In this document: positions 34,501 through 41,064 of the stretch, piece after piece | Layout: each line of letters starts with the position of its first letter | Position numbering within the stretch: the stretch's first letter is position 1 | Assembly: GCA_964019055.1 (NCBI GenBank) | Contig: OZ025210.1 | Coordinates: forward strand, 15,020,332-15,084,331 | DNA: 64,000 bases | Direction: 5' to 3' | Origin: Anthopleura xanthogrammica | Taxonomy: Eukaryota; Cnidaria; Anthozoa; Actiniaria; Actiniidae | Notes under the pieces: model-generated | Database searches by the model: none | What the model was told of the DNA's origin: nothing | What the model saw: the letters and a program-made list of their open reading frames with translations, nothing else | Made by a program: the position numbers and the translations under genes

Positions 34501-35892
34501 TAAGTACTTACAATTGAAAGAAAACTGTGCCCAGACAGCTATTTTAAACAAAATTACAAAATACCTCTTTCTTATTAGAATTGATGAAGAAATGGCTGTA
34601 AGAATCATCCCCTATGGTCATAGAGTGGATCATTTCAGTCTTATTTCTACAGATATATAAATCATTTTATGACTGATTACGTCATCATTCGCTAATTTGC
34701 ATATCTGGAAAACGTTTGATATCTCTGCAACAAAAAGAAATATCAACAAACTGTAAACGCCATTCTGACTTTTTTAAACAACTCTTCCATGTTAGAGTTA
34801 AAACTTGAAAGAAAGTGTTCCGTTTCATATGAATTCTGATGAAATTTAACATTCTAATGGAGAGTGTGGCGTGCCTCCCCCCGACCGCGATTTTTTGGCA
34901 CCCACCCCTAAATTCGTTTAGTATGCCCCAAGGAACATTTGTGCCTAGTTTGGTGCTTGTACTCAAGAGTGCACGATCTTTGCTATTTTTGTCGCTAACA
35001 GACCTGACTACCAGTACTGACGTGGTTTTGATCATTTTCTTTGTTAATCCAAGCTTGATATTTGAACTTTGTGTGCAACAGAGCGGGACAAGGGTGTCGG
35101 TAATTAAGTTAATGCTTCCAAATGTCCGGCGATTCTGCGTGATGCGATAGAATGTTATAGAACAAATACGAATAAAATTGAACTCGAAACTGTTTAATTA
35201 CTTGAAAAACAGACATGAAAAAGCTGTTATCATATTGATTGAGTGATTGATTGATTGGTTATTCGCTTGCTTGCATGCTTGATTGGTTGATTGTTTAATT
35301 TATTGATTTATTGGTTGATTGAATTATTGATTTATTGACTGACTGACTGTTTGATTGATTGATTAATTGGCTGATTAGTTGAGAGTTGGTCCTTATTGCA
35401 TTTTATTCACAGTATACCTTCTGTTTTCTCTCATATTTAGATTTAGCTATCATATGCATTCCACCCTTTCTTTATTTTAGCACCAGAAGAGCCTGTATTC
35501 TCTAAATCAGGAAAAATCGTTTTCTTCACCATTGTCTCAATTGGTGCAGTATCTCTGTTAACACTTATTATTCTTTTCGCCAAAGTAAGTACTGACAATG
35601 GACATTAAATACAATAGGAAATGTCCAATCAATATGTCCCAGCCCCACCAACAACCCCGCCCCTCCACCAACCCCCACCCGCACCCCAACCACCTACACT
35701 AACTCTTTCAAAACATCCTCACTCCGTTAAAAAAAAAAATTCCTTTACCCAATTAACAAATTAAAATAAAGCATAAATTGTCGTCATTAAAAAGACCAAT
35801 TTCTTTTTATATATCTGCAGAGAAAGCGTTTGCGTAAGAAAGAAAAAAGACAATCACCAAGTGAGGGAAAGCTGATGGAATGCAAAGCCTAA
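8487..35892 (+). CDS. Immunoglobulin-family receptor gene 1 (5' partial, short basic tail)
   Basis: Four exons join cleanly: 8487-8849 (phase 1-1, V-like Ig), 31815-31835 (phase 1-1, seven-residue stalk), 35481-35584 (phase 1-0, transmembrane) and 35821-35892 (tail and stop). All have GT-AG borders. The product is about 185 residues plus a signal peptide whose exon I could not find; it may lie upstream of the LINE at 4955-8315. The cytoplasmic part is 23 residues, very basic (R-K-R-L-R-K-K) and without tyrosine, unlike its two neighbours. The first intron is about 23 kb and now contains an ISL2EU transposon, a TTAA element and the 11.8-kb palindromic element. A cell-surface role is inferred from architecture only. 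Expression is unproven, so this could be a remnant. Confidence 0.6.
8949..9099. repeat. MITE-like palindrome
   Basis: Inverted repeat of about 151 bp starting TAATAGCATGAC and ending GTCATGCTATTA, with inner arms GGGTGATTAGTGAT / ATCACTAATCACCC. It lies about 100 bp after the V-like exon, inside the first intron of gene 1. Confidence 0.85.
9530..9613. repeat. 84-bp near-perfect palindrome next to the ISL2EU element
   Basis: It runs from ATAGTGAGG to CACTAT with two internal GGGATATTTAG/CTAAATATCCC hairpins. It ends exactly where the left terminal inverted repeat of the neighbouring transposon begins. A smaller palindrome of similar design (GGGATGTT...AACATCCCT) sits just beyond the right end at about 14277-14300. 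Confidence 0.85.
9615..9688 (+). repeat. Left terminal inverted repeat of ISL2EU element
   Basis: Its 74 bp match the inverse of 14191-14264 without a visible mismatch; the sequence diverges after GGAGGCAT. This end lies just upstream of the transposase start. Confidence 0.95.
9725..11327 (+). CDS. THAP-domain DDE transposase of ISL2EU element
   Basis: The first 73 residues (9725-9944) form a THAP zinc finger, C-C-V-F-G-C, then E-K-W-L-A-N-I-R and V-C-S-L-H-F (C2CH). The rest continues in another frame to 11327: P-D-W-A-P-T-I (the AVPTIF-like end of THAP), a linker with repeated V-E-T-Q-T, an HTH ([17 protein letters not shown]) and a DDE nuclease. Visible catalytic residues are D in I-I-D-C-F, D in L-A-D-R-G-F and E in H-V-E-R-V-I-G. 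A phase-correct GT-AG intron of only 28 nt (9945-9972) would join the frames. That is unusually short, so a frameshift or a lost acceptor is equally possible. It would bind and cut the element's ends. Confidence 0.85.
11328..11855. other. AT-rich spacer between convergent transposon genes
   Basis: No open frame of interest. It contains several AATAAA-like hexamers on both strands, suitable for the 3' ends of the two convergent genes of the ISL2EU element. Confidence 0.5.
11856..14179 (-). CDS. SWIM / YqaJ-nuclease / PHD protein of ISL2EU element
   Basis: Three minus-strand exons join in frame: 14179-13841, 13765-12725 and 12534-11856, all GT-AG. Exon 1 starts M-A-A-G-H-K-E-R. Exon 2 begins with a SWIM zinc finger (H-C-N-C-L-A-G, then E-A-C-S-H-V), followed by an Ala/Thr/Ser-rich linker from GCA/GCT/ACT repeats. 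The YqaJ (lambda-exonuclease-like) domain spans exons 2-3: [22 protein letters not shown] and Q-V-Q-L-Q-M-A, giving the D, E-x-K and Q catalytic pattern. The C-terminus is a PHD finger (C-F-C ... C-S-N-E-A-C ... H-M-K-C-C ... C-P-D-C). Such nucleases accompany ISL2EU transposases; their exact role in transposition is not established. The gene looks intact. Confidence 0.85.
13190..13415. repeat. GCA/GTA trinucleotide repeat coding an Ala/Thr linker
   Basis: Imperfect AGC/AGT/AGG triplets. On the minus strand they encode the Ala-Thr-Ser linker between the SWIM and nuclease regions of the ISL2EU second gene. The other frames give Leu and Ser polymers that are not proteins. Confidence 0.85.
14191..14264 (-). 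repeat. Right terminal inverted repeat of ISL2EU element
   Basis: Inverse copy of 9615-9688. The minus-strand nuclease gene starts at 14179, just inside this repeat, so the repeat may hold its promoter. Confidence 0.95.
14267..14765. other. Flank between two transposons, no gene
   Basis: It starts with a small palindrome (about 14277-14300). The remainder is unremarkable intron sequence of immunoglobulin gene 1. Confidence 0.5.
14770..15407. mobile_element. Non-autonomous element with TTAA target duplication
   Basis: A 638-bp element with inverted termini GGTGACTGACTACTTT / AAAGTAGTCAGTCACC. Both ends are flanked by TTAA (14766-14769 and 15408-15411), as expected for piggyBac- or Kolobok-type transposition. 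It has no coding capacity. Confidence 0.85.
15412..18103. other. Intron sequence left of the palindromic element
   Basis: No complete gene seen. 15868-15975 is inversely related to 30584-30750. A minus-strand open frame at 17598-17912 (V-V-P-L-L-S-C-S ... [10 protein letters not shown]) vaguely recalls the end of a TIR-like domain but is too short and isolated to call. Confidence 0.4.
18104..18109 (+). repeat. 6-bp target site duplication, left copy
   Basis: TACGTT directly precedes the AGTAGTAGT terminus and is repeated exactly at 29903-29908 after the other terminus. Confidence 0.92.
18110..18200 (+). repeat. Terminal sequence of left arm
   Basis: It starts AGTAGTAGTTTGTGC and continues with imperfect TGGATGGGCC repeats. 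The exact inverse lies at 29812-29902. A short tandem triplet at the very end fits slide-back protein-primed replication. Confidence 0.75.
18452..19198 (+). CDS. Unknown 248-aa protein, left arm copy
   Basis: From the first in-frame ATG (18452) the frame encodes 248 residues. The frame is open from 18308, but no upstream ATG is in frame. A TTTATAAG box at about 18285 could be a promoter. Recognisable pieces are [13 protein letters not shown], an acidic-aromatic middle, and a C-terminus with [16 protein letters not shown] see no Walker, zinc-finger, protease or integrase motif and no membrane segment after residue 1. The mirror copy is at 28814-29560, with one Val/Leu difference (base 18791 against 29221). 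I do not recognise the family. Its location nearest the terminus and its conservation in both arms suggest function in the element. Confidence 0.7.
   Translation: MELRSGCVLSFDSEIIQELKTLFRLLFYHMGERLSIDVNLCEFRIIHGRRPNFIELLSLRANKESWHTIFHKVWDRMQVELPPEKVLHFIPHVLLQEYTIQPEHPLYSAPHAVVTKYIRDLYENHSCERMIEFMCEEHRINEQASVVRNRKLYLNQIASSLIGQVFFLPDGTYTKIIPWEKMLKSARNVCCFFSEKNGGYTVVKLPYTYFTMIPTYEYKILETGQKFTSRETNARKALLLHKKCTEKH
19507..19977 (-). CDS. Proline-rich protein with basic motif, left arm copy
   Basis: Starts M-P-P-P-P-P-R-T and has 156 residues. The N-terminal third ([15 protein letters not shown]) is hydrophobic, possibly an amphipathic helix. The middle is Pro/Ser/Thr-rich and low complexity. Near residue 110 lies P-K-R-R-K-R-P-H, a plausible nuclear localisation or nucleic-acid-binding motif, and the end is basic. 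It is convergent to the 248-aa gene with about 300 bp between stops. The family is unrecognised; small proline-rich basic proteins occur in many DNA viruses and Polinton-like elements, but that comparison is only by character. The opposite-strand frame 19637-19930 is a shadow. Confidence 0.6.
   Translation of the reverse strand: MPPPPPRTSAFESNYYHFDDNFCSARKPASACLQDFFLILCQTEMLIAMFAISQLPDEPSNFLPPPASSPITASPLLLSTEPQMQQTPTSSLMAPSPLIQPPSSLLTSPDSLPKRRKRPHLELKNYLEGNPTKQYGKSVCRSVRVKMNRSPYKYEH
19978..21010. other. Intergenic stretch in left arm (mirror 27002-28034)
   Basis: About 1 kb between two divergent genes, probably holding both promoters. It is AT-rich with no coding frame. A segment near 20955-20980 (ATAGCTCAGTAGATAGAGTG) resembles a tRNA A box, but no tRNA fold follows. 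Confidence 0.5.
21011..21502 (+). CDS. PC4-like ssDNA-binding protein, left arm copy
   Basis: 163 residues from a clear ATG. Residues about 5-55 fit the PC4/Sub1 fold pattern: a Y-Y-A-T-V strand, I-R-V-H-I-R-K-Y, a loop, then [20 protein letters not shown]4 proteins dimerise and bind single-stranded DNA in transcription or replication. The remainder is a hydrophilic linker and a basic end with [13 protein letters not shown], a strong nuclear-localisation or DNA-binding tail. In an element replicating by strand displacement, an ssDNA-binding protein would make sense; that is inference. The mirror copy at 26510-27001 is identical in protein. Confidence 0.65.
   Translation: MATLLKLGTRGYYATVNEFQGQIRVHIRKYNDGLEKGKVPTVYGVALSVDEFEELKNVLGDLSEMVSTIPAICSMTTLPGDEMKPIPSNKEKQQESSVLTEVMHKHKDIQYTLADQIHPKIQTDMITESPLLSKSKRRKVVRRKNKPYVRHLSKHDKLRTFFV
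21503..22678. other. Intergenic stretch in left arm (mirror 25334-26509)
   Basis: 1.2 kb with only short frames (22089-22295 and the opposing 21947-22156). These are conserved in the mirror simply because the whole arm is, so I do not call them. Confidence 0.45.
22679..23272 (+). CDS. Short LRR-like type I membrane protein, left arm copy
   Basis: 197 residues from the ATG at 22679. An upstream in-frame ATG at 22622 would bury the signal peptide. Residues 1-20 are a signal peptide ([13 protein letters not shown]). C-G-V-C-Q-C-F and a fourth Cys resemble an LRR N-terminal cap, followed by [11 protein letters not shown] and [12 protein letters not shown], like a repeat plus C-terminal cap. A Ser/Thr/Pro stalk follows, then a TM near residues 155-178 ([12 protein letters not shown]) and a short basic tail. 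It is presumably displayed on the cell surface or a particle. A single-repeat LRR is unusually small. The mirror 24740-25333 differs by one Ser/Tyr (base 23073). Confidence 0.7.
   Translation: MVSYLFSILFFYSCLFVSTSYPCGVCQCFSLKNYSVLDCSNLGLTKINTPRKEYNTVLLNGNALNCMELRRILNYTSPEWIDIRDNPALDCKCLAYIKIKVLSSDCLYPSASSTSPPTSYLDPTSTASVISSIYSNTAGITPTSSKLLFSVHTLDLNWILGSSILVPLTFIIIFILYKVKQLKRRRVPQHFELNWKF
23387..23422 (+). repeat. Iteron-like direct repeats (outer set)
   Basis: GGGACAAAAGG followed by two AGACGAAAGG-type units, then GGGACTT and a TATTCACTG...CAAA tail. A related set lies at 23838-23872, and both are mirrored in the right arm near 24590-24625 and 24253-24287. Confidence 0.7.
23714..23826 (+). 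other. 113-bp segment present only in the left arm
   Basis: The segment is bounded by AATTTT at 23708-23713 and 23821-23826, while the right arm has a single copy at 24299-24304. A microhomology deletion in the right arm, or a matching duplication in the left, explains it. This is the only indel I find between the arms. Confidence 0.85.
23838..23872 (+). repeat. Iteron-like direct repeats (inner set)
   Basis: GGGACAAAAGG followed by TGACAAAAGG units and GGGACTTTGAGAGAG, then GTTCACTACCAAACATATTT. The last motif also appears near 23747-23770 inside the left-only 113 bp, so at least three degenerate copies of the longer unit exist beside the symmetry centre. Confidence 0.7.
23921..24204. other. 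Unpaired centre of the palindromic element
   Basis: 284 bp that have no inverse partner in the other arm. It contains a poly-T tract (24010-24024) and an 18-bp perfect hairpin, 24132-24149 with 24187-24204 (ATAACCTTTATGGGTACT), with a 37-nt loop. The hairpin's right side directly abuts the start of the right arm at 24205. Confidence 0.85.
24740..25333 (-). CDS. Short LRR-like type I membrane protein, right arm copy
   Basis: Mirror of 22679-23272, with Tyr instead of Ser in the stalk (S-V-I-S-[SY]-I-Y-S). Signal peptide, caps, TM and stop are all intact. Confidence 0.7.
   Translation of the reverse strand: MVSYLFSILFFYSCLFVSTSYPCGVCQCFSLKNYSVLDCSNLGLTKINTPRKEYNTVLLNGNALNCMELRRILNYTSPEWIDIRDNPALDCKCLAYIKIKVLSSDCLYPSASSTSPPTSYLDPTSTASVISYIYSNTAGITPTSSKLLFSVHTLDLNWILGSSILVPLTFIIIFILYKVKQLKRRRVPQHFELNWKF
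26510..27001 (-). CDS. PC4-like ssDNA-binding protein, right arm copy
   Basis: Mirror of 21011-21502 with no amino-acid difference. The opposite-strand frames here (26672-26983) are shadows. Confidence 0.65.
   Translation of the reverse strand: MATLLKLGTRGYYATVNEFQGQIRVHIRKYNDGLEKGKVPTVYGVALSVDEFEELKNVLGDLSEMVSTIPAICSMTTLPGDEMKPIPSNKEKQQESSVLTEVMHKHKDIQYTLADQIHPKIQTDMITESPLLSKSKRRKVVRRKNKPYVRHLSKHDKLRTFFV
28035..28505 (+). CDS. Proline-rich protein with basic motif, right arm copy
   Basis: Mirror of 19507-19977 with identical predicted protein. The codon choice is the same, so the copies are very recent or kept identical by conversion. Confidence 0.6.
   Translation: MPPPPPRTSAFESNYYHFDDNFCSARKPASACLQDFFLILCQTEMLIAMFAISQLPDEPSNFLPPPASSPITASPLLLSTEPQMQQTPTSSLMAPSPLIQPPSSLLTSPDSLPKRRKRPHLELKNYLEGNPTKQYGKSVCRSVRVKMNRSPYKYEH
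28814..29560 (-). CDS. Unknown 248-aa protein, right arm copy
   Basis: Mirror of 18452-19198, identical except Leu for Val in the H-A-V-[VL]-T-K-Y stretch. It is read inward from the right terminus. Both copies are intact, so neither arm has begun to decay. Confidence 0.7.
   Translation of the reverse strand: MELRSGCVLSFDSEIIQELKTLFRLLFYHMGERLSIDVNLCEFRIIHGRRPNFIELLSLRANKESWHTIFHKVWDRMQVELPPEKVLHFIPHVLLQEYTIQPEHPLYSAPHAVLTKYIRDLYENHSCERMIEFMCEEHRINEQASVVRNRKLYLNQIASSLIGQVFFLPDGTYTKIIPWEKMLKSARNVCCFFSEKNGGYTVVKLPYTYFTMIPTYEYKILETGQKFTSRETNARKALLLHKKCTEKH
29903..29908 (+). repeat. 6-bp target site duplication, right copy
   Basis: TACGTT follows the ACTACTACT terminus. The DNA beyond it is unrelated to the left flank, which marks a genuine insertion and argues against an assembly fold-back. 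Confidence 0.92.
29909..31129. other. Intron sequence right of the palindromic element
   Basis: No gene. It contains the inverted partner (30584-30750) of 15868-15975. Confidence 0.45.
31130..31387 (-). pseudogene. C-terminal fragment of a Crypton-like tyrosine recombinase
   Basis: The frame begins [15 protein letters not shown], the box with the catalytic His and Tyr of tyrosine recombinases. It closely matches the end of the recombinase encoded at 44271-45786. Everything upstream of this box is missing, so it is a truncated copy. It shows that the recombinase family has multiplied in this genome. Confidence 0.85.
31474..31524. repeat. (TTA)n microsatellite
   Basis: Uninterrupted ATT triplets for about 50 bp. 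An AACGCGCGCTCTGATTGG-type dispersed motif (inverse strand) follows at 31591-31613. Confidence 0.9.
31815..31835 (+). CDS. Gene 1 stalk mini-exon
   Basis: A 21-nt exon between TTGTTACAG and GGTAAG that is phase 1 on both sides. It encodes T-V-T-A-P-N plus split codons. The exact phase match with 8849 and 35481 is the main support. Confidence 0.5.
31836..34054. other. Intron of gene 1, no exon recognised
   Basis: Short frames with hydrophobic runs (32302-32496, 32787-32984) lie in T-rich intronic DNA. They lack usable splice borders in the right phase, so I do not call them. Confidence 0.4.
34055..35014. mobile_element. Foldback element with ~300-bp inverted arms
   Basis: The left arm begins TAGTCAGGTCTGTTAGCG and the right arm ends CGCTAACAGACCTGACTA. 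The arms stay alignable, with substitutions, through GATATCTCT...TTGTTGCAGAGATATC. The spacer is about 300 bp and there is no coding capacity. It lies in the intron before the TM exon of gene 1. Confidence 0.8.
35237..35380. repeat. Degenerate TGAT/TTGA tetranucleotide repeat
   Basis: About 140 bp of GATT-, GACT- and GGTT-type units, shortly upstream of the TM exon at 35481. Confidence 0.7.
35481..35584 (+). CDS. Gene 1 transmembrane exon
   Basis: After a TTTATTTTAG acceptor the exon reads [12 protein letters not shown] and then about 22 hydrophobic residues (I-V-F-F-T-I-V-S ... L-I-I-L-F-A), ending in K at GTAAGT. This is a classical single-pass type I anchor. Confidence 0.75.
35821..35892 (+). 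CDS. Gene 1 cytoplasmic tail exon with stop
   Basis: After ATATCTGCAG, in phase 0, it encodes [10 protein letters not shown] and ends at a TAA codon. It has no tyrosine signalling motif. The basic cluster directly after the membrane segment is a normal stop-transfer signal. Confidence 0.65.
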   Translation, partial: RKRLRKKEKRQSPSEGKLMECKA

Positions 35893-35997
35893 ATCCAATT
35901 CTCTTTCGTAGTCTTCCCACAATCCCTTGCGATCAAGCAGGCAAAAATGTTCGGGAAATATTTAAGCGTAACTTATAACCTATTTTTAATTATTGGT

Positions 35998-36155
35998 ATA
36001 GGTAATAATATGGTTTAGCGTTCAATTTGGGATTAATTTCCACGAGTGTGTTTTTCAAAGAGTTCAAAGTAGGATCGAGTGCAATTTGAGCTCTTTGAAA
36101 AAATACACAAGTGCGAATTATCACAAATTGAACGAGAAACCATATGATTACTTGT
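35998..36155. repeat. MITE-like hairpin, copy A
   Basis: Arms GGTAATAATATGGTTT...TTCAATTTGGGATTAATT / AATTATCACAAATTGAACG...AACCATATGATTACTT, with a centre around GAGCTC. A second copy is at 36773-36937. Confidence 0.75.
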
Positions 36156-36780
36156 TAATATTATACATGAAAACCAAAATTTAATTAACTTTAACTTTTA
36201 TTAACTTTAATTATATATTCTTTAACTTTTAATTCAAAATATTAATATATGTGAAGGACCACTGTAATTGGAACACGCTGTAGTGGATTCCCAGCCATTA
36301 TGTATGTATTTGTATATATTGTGTGTGTGCGTGAGTGTGTGTGTGTGTCCGTGGGTTTTTAAATTGCGAAGCTAGATAAATAAATAAGTAAACTTTACCG
36401 TCCGACATTGAAAATCACAAGAAAAACTCTGAGCGAGAGCTCAGTGACGTGAGATAGCGTCAGCAGCGCGCGCTCTCTGAAACCGGACTAAAAATGTATT
36501 CAAAAACAAACAAAATCACCAACTTTTTAGCCGTTTTCACCGCTTAAACTTGTTCCTTCGCGATCGGAAAATGCATAGTGCTGATGCCTAATAATGTTAT
36601 CAACAGCAGAATAAAAAAAAAATGGTTTCAAGACCGTTTTCGGAAAATGTAATTTGCACTGTGTTGCACTTTTTTGCACTGTGTTACAGATTTTTGCACT
36701 GTGTTACACTTGAACTGCACTGCTCTAAGCCAATCAAATTCGAGTAATTTTTTCATGTATATTATAAGTATAGGTAATAA
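36148..36780. mobile_element. Non-autonomous element, copy A
   Basis: It spans from ATTACTTGTTAATATTATACATG to the approximate inverse CATGTATATTATAAGTATAGGTAAT. It includes AAAAACTCTGAGCG..., AGATAGCGTCAGCAGCGCGC and repeated TTGCACTGTGTTACA motifs. The same order recurs at 37258-38495. Confidence 0.65.
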
Positions 36781-36937
36781 TATGGTTTCGAGTTCAATTT
36801 GGGATTAATTTGCACAAGTGTGTTTTTCAAAGAGTTCAAATTGCAAGAGACCGTAGGTCGAGTGCAATTTGAGCTCTTTGAAAAACACACGAGTGCGAAT
36901 TATTCCAAATTGAACGAGAAACCATATTATTATATGA
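36773..36937. repeat. MITE-like hairpin, copy B
   Basis: Close relative of 35998-36155 with the same arms. Here the centre reads AAATTGCAAGAGACCGTAGG. Confidence 0.75.
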
Positions 36938-37115
36938 AATAGAGTGTGATATTGAGTGACATCAAAATGATAAAATTGATATCCCCACTCCCACCAGTGG
37001 CCAGTGGGGATACGATTTATATCAACACTGGTGGTGTCAAATTTCGACTTTTTGCTCAGCAAGCCTCAAATTCTTCATTATTTTTCATTGAAGATTTCAT
37101 ATAATAAACACAACA

Positions 37116-37250
37116 TTACATGGCCACTTGGAGATACGAATTTTATCTTCTCGTGCTGATACTATCTCTCACTCGTTCGCTGCGCTCACTCGTGAGAGAT
37201 CATATCAACACTCGAAGATAAAATTCGTATCTCCGCGCGACCATGTAATA
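37116..37250. repeat. Palindrome around GAGAGAT...ATCTCTC
   Basis: Arms TTACATGG...GGAGATACGAATTTTATCTTC / GAAGATAAAATTCGTATCTCC...CCATGTAA, with an inner hairpin around GTTCGCTGCGCTC. Confidence 0.8.
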
Positions 37251-37257
37251 TCCTATA

Positions 37258-38495
37258 TTTATTACTTGTTAATAATATACATGAAAAACCTTACAAACTT
37301 TACTGTCCGACCGACTGAAAATCTCAAGAAAAACTCTGAGCGCGCGCTCAATGACGTGAGATAGCGTCAGCAGCGCGCGCTCTTCATCTGAAACCGACAA
37401 AAAATGTATTCAAAAACCAACACATCGCCAGAAAACCGCGACATGCAAGTGCGGTCAGCGGTATTCAAATTTCCCGCCAGTTTAGTAAAAACCGCTGACA
37501 TTTCCGTCGGCCTCAGGCTACACAGAAAAACCGCTGATTCATTCGCGGGCTTAAGGACCTTTCTGCGATGGTACATACATTCGGGCGCTATTTTCTGGGG
37601 GTTCCACTGGATATTGGGACCAAATATGCTATTGTGTGCCCTGATCGAGAGTTGCTCTTCAAAATGGCGTTTCAACTACGAGATTTGGCTTATTCTTTGC
37701 GAAGATATCAAGCCCCGAAGTCAGGGCATTTTGCGAACTTTAACGGGGAAACATGGAGGTATTTTTAAGCTGTTTAACTGCTGTTATTGTTCAGCAATCG
37801 AAAGGAAACCTCGGATTTTATCCTAGAGCCGAGACTTAGTTTCGAGCTGGTGCTCAAATAATTAAACAATATTTCTGAATGCAGACATTTGTTTCTTTTG
37901 TCGTCTATTCTCTGTTTCGGCGAATTACAAACTAATTTAACTTTCGTTTATTTTTCCGTTCTCATACAAACCTCTGCTTTCAGTGCGATTTCTCTAGGAG
38001 TCATTTTGAAATTTAAAAAGGAAACCTCAAATTTAGATTAAAGTAATATTTTTCTTGCAGGTTATAATGTCCTATAAGTGAATTACAAATTGTGATGCAG
38101 ACATTTTTGATCCGCCAACACACAGGCTATATTTTAGACACTTTTTGTTTTAAACCCATACATTTCTCATAACTTTTCGCCGGCCGTATTTTCTTCTGAG
38201 TCGGGTTAACCATGCGTGACATGGGTAGCGGCGCGGTTTTCTGGCGATGAAAATCACCAACTTTTTAGCCGTTTTCACCGCTTAAACTTGTTCCATCGCG
38301 ATCGGAAAATGCATAGTCTTGATGCTTAATAATGTTATCAAGAGCTGAACTAAAAAAAATTTGGTTTCAAGACCGTTTTCGGAAAATGTAATTTGCACTG
38401 TGTTACAGATTTTTGCACTGTGTTACACTTGAACTGCACTGCTCTAAGCCAATCAAATTCGAGTAATTTTTTAATGTATATTATTAAGCTTGTAA
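37258..38495. mobile_element. Non-autonomous element, copy B, interrupted
   Basis: Same landmarks as 36148-36780 (ATTACTTGTTAATA, AGATAGCGTCAGCAGCGCGC, TTGCACTGTGTTACA), but split by an 826-bp insertion at 37425-38250. Confidence 0.65.
37425..38250. mobile_element. 826-bp insertion with CATCGCCAGAAAACCGCG termini
   Basis: Inverted termini CATCGCCAGAAAACCGCG / CGCGGTTTTCTGGCGATG, inserted in copy B of the preceding family. Copy A provides the empty site. The open frames inside (37404-37826) show no known domain. Confidence 0.75.
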
Positions 38496-39764
38496 ACATT
38501 CAGTTAATATGAACTTCAAATGCAAGTAATTGCAAGCCTTTGAAAATGTTCTTCGAAATTAATTTTTTTAGATTACAAGATCTTATAAGATCATCATGTC
38601 CATAATCAAACTTATTCAAGCTCATTTTGTGAAGTTTTAAAAACTAGTTAGAAAAGCTTTATAAATTGCGAATATTTGGTGTAATATGTATTCCTTTTTT
38701 ATATTTCATTCAGCATCAAAATAAATAATCTTTAGAAATAGCAAAACGTTCCTTATGAGAGGTTTCATGGAATCTTGTTTTGACATCACAATCTCGCGCG
38801 ACATGCAGAAGGCTCGCTGGCCGTCAAATACATTTTTCAAATAAAACTAAGTCTTTTACAAATTTAGCCTTTTTTCTTGAAATGGGATCAAAAACAACAA
38901 TTCAAAGCTTCAAATATCGCTTTTCTGGTTCATAAGTAATGAATAAAAAGATGATAAAAATGTAAAATGCAGTGAAAATCAAGGTAAGATAAAAGGATCT
39001 AATTATAAATTATTTTATTTGAATAGATTCCTTGCTGTACTACGGAATGCAGCCCAAAATAATAGCGGAAGGCCCGTGCGAGCGGAGCACCATACTTAAG
39101 AAAAAATGGTAATCCATCGAGTTGATTTTTCATGGCTTGATTACGTTATTCTATTGTCCGTACGTACGGCGTGTACCACTATGCACAGGGTTCCCGCGCG
39201 CTTTGCTTACTCACTAATGCACAGAAAAATTGCAATAATGTAGTCAAAGATGGATCAAGAAGTATTTTTTCTTATTTTTGCAATACGAAAAATACGTTTA
39301 ATCGAAGTCATGTCTGTTTTAAAGTGAACAAAAACAATTTTTCGACTTTAGCGACTTGCTAAAAAAGATTTAGTGAGGGAAGATTCTTAATCTTACGATG
39401 AAGTTTCGTGACTGAAACTTCAGTGAGAGAGGCCTGTAGACCAGACAAAACTGATTATACTGCAAGAATATTATTTCAGTTCCACAGAAAACCCTTCATA
39501 GAAGGTAAATTCATTAATGTTAACTAATATTTCGTAACAAAAACGACAAAAAATGTGTAAACTAGCTGGAGAAACTCTCAGACAAGCCGAGGACGTTGCT
39601 TCGGCAAACATTGTCAGAAAAAACTTGGATAGTTTGTTGTTTTTACTGTATTTTAGATTTTTATCATCTTTTTCTTCAATACTTGTGACATGGCACAGAA
39701 TGCCTATTGTTTCATGGACATTTCTCATTAAGAAGAATCTAACTCAATTACGTATATTGAATAT

Positions 39765-39900
39765 TTAACTGATAAAGGCCGTTATTGGATGCGAATAAAC
39801 TCACTTGATAAGACTCTCACTACTGATAAAGGCCGTTGTTTAGATGCAAATAAAACTCACTTGACAAGACTCTGACTACTGATAAAGGCCGTTAAACTAA
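39765..39900. repeat. Tandem repeat with CTGATAAAGGCCGTT units
   Basis: Three copies of about 60 bp, each starting ACTGATAAAGGCCGTT and containing ACTCACTTGA.AAGACTCT. An inverted AACTTTC...GAAAGTT hairpin follows. Confidence 0.8.
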
Positions 39901-40226
39901 CTTTCTTAGTTTCATAAAAATCAAACTAAGGAAAGTTAGTTTAACGGCCGCTCAAAAATGTTCGGTACGGTTGTTTGAAAACAGGAAGGAAACACTTTAA
40001 TGCGAATGAAAAAAGCGATAATTGAAGCTTTAATTTTTTGTTTTTGATCCCATTCCAAGAAAAAAGGCTAAGACTTAGTTAAAAGACTTAGTTATTTGAA
40101 AAAATGTATTTGACGGCCAGCTAGCTTCACGCGAGGAATTCTGATGTCAAAACAAGATTCCATATTTCATAATCATATGGATATTTTGACATTTTTATAG
40201 ATAATTTATTTTACAGCGCGACGCGC

Positions 40227-40488
40227 CTTACCGTGGCCACCCTGCAAAGGTTTCGTACAAGTTAACCAATCGAAATGCGAGAATTCGATTTCAAAGCAGC
40301 GCCGATCGACAAACACATTATTGCGATTCTCAAGAAAACTCTTCCAATTATTTCAAGCAATGTGGATATGTTTGATTTAATGGTTGTAATTGCTTTTGAT
40401 GACAAATAAAATATGTAAACAATCTCATTAGTTCTCGCATTTTGATTGGTTAACTTGTACGAAACTTTTGCAGGGTGGCCACGGTAAG
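40227..40488. mobile_element. 262-bp MITE nested in foldback element
   Basis: Termini CTTACCGTGGCCACCCTGC / GCAGGGTGGCCACGGTAAG, with further pairing of GTACAAGTTAACCAATCG and its inverse. Confidence 0.85.
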
Positions 40489-41064
40489 ACCTGTCGTGCT
40501 GTAATGTTGTATGAAATATGAAAAAGGAATACATATCACACCAAATATTTGATATTTTACGGGCTTTTCCAGCTGTTATTATTACACAATCGCAAAAACG
40601 ATGAGCTTGTTTTTTTTAATGGATAAGCTTATGTTTTTGTAAAGATATTTCGCTCGATAATAAAGTTAAGAATAAATCTGAAAAAACTTTTCAAAGACCA
40701 ACTTACTAACAAAGAAAATTATTATCTTGCATCAATGAATATTTCTCTTTTTACATGTGAAGTTCAAGTGAATGTAAGCTTAAGCTTATAATATTTTTCG
40801 ACAATTTTCAGTGTAGTTCACTTTCCTGCTGAATAAAATCCTTTGTTCTATACATGTATTCATATGTTCTACAATCTATAATTTTTTTTCTTCGAATTGA
40901 AAAGTTTTCTAATGCTTTTGAAGGCTTAAAATTATGGTTTTTCTTTTAGTTTTTCCTTCTGGATTCTTCTAAAATCAGAAGAAGTGGTAACGCTGTAACC
41001 GGCGTTATGCCGCGTCACACAATTGTCACGTTTTTAGCACTATATATACTATTTATGGGAGCTC

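Larger units (their letters stand above)
38679..40555. mobile_element. Large foldback element
   Basis: The left arm (38679-38935: TAATATGTATTCCTTTTT..., TTTGACATCA, GGCCGTCAAATACATTTTT, TTTTTTCTTGAAATGGGATC) is the inverse of 40020-40555. A separate MITE sits in the right arm at 40227-40488. There is no coding capacity. Confidence 0.75.
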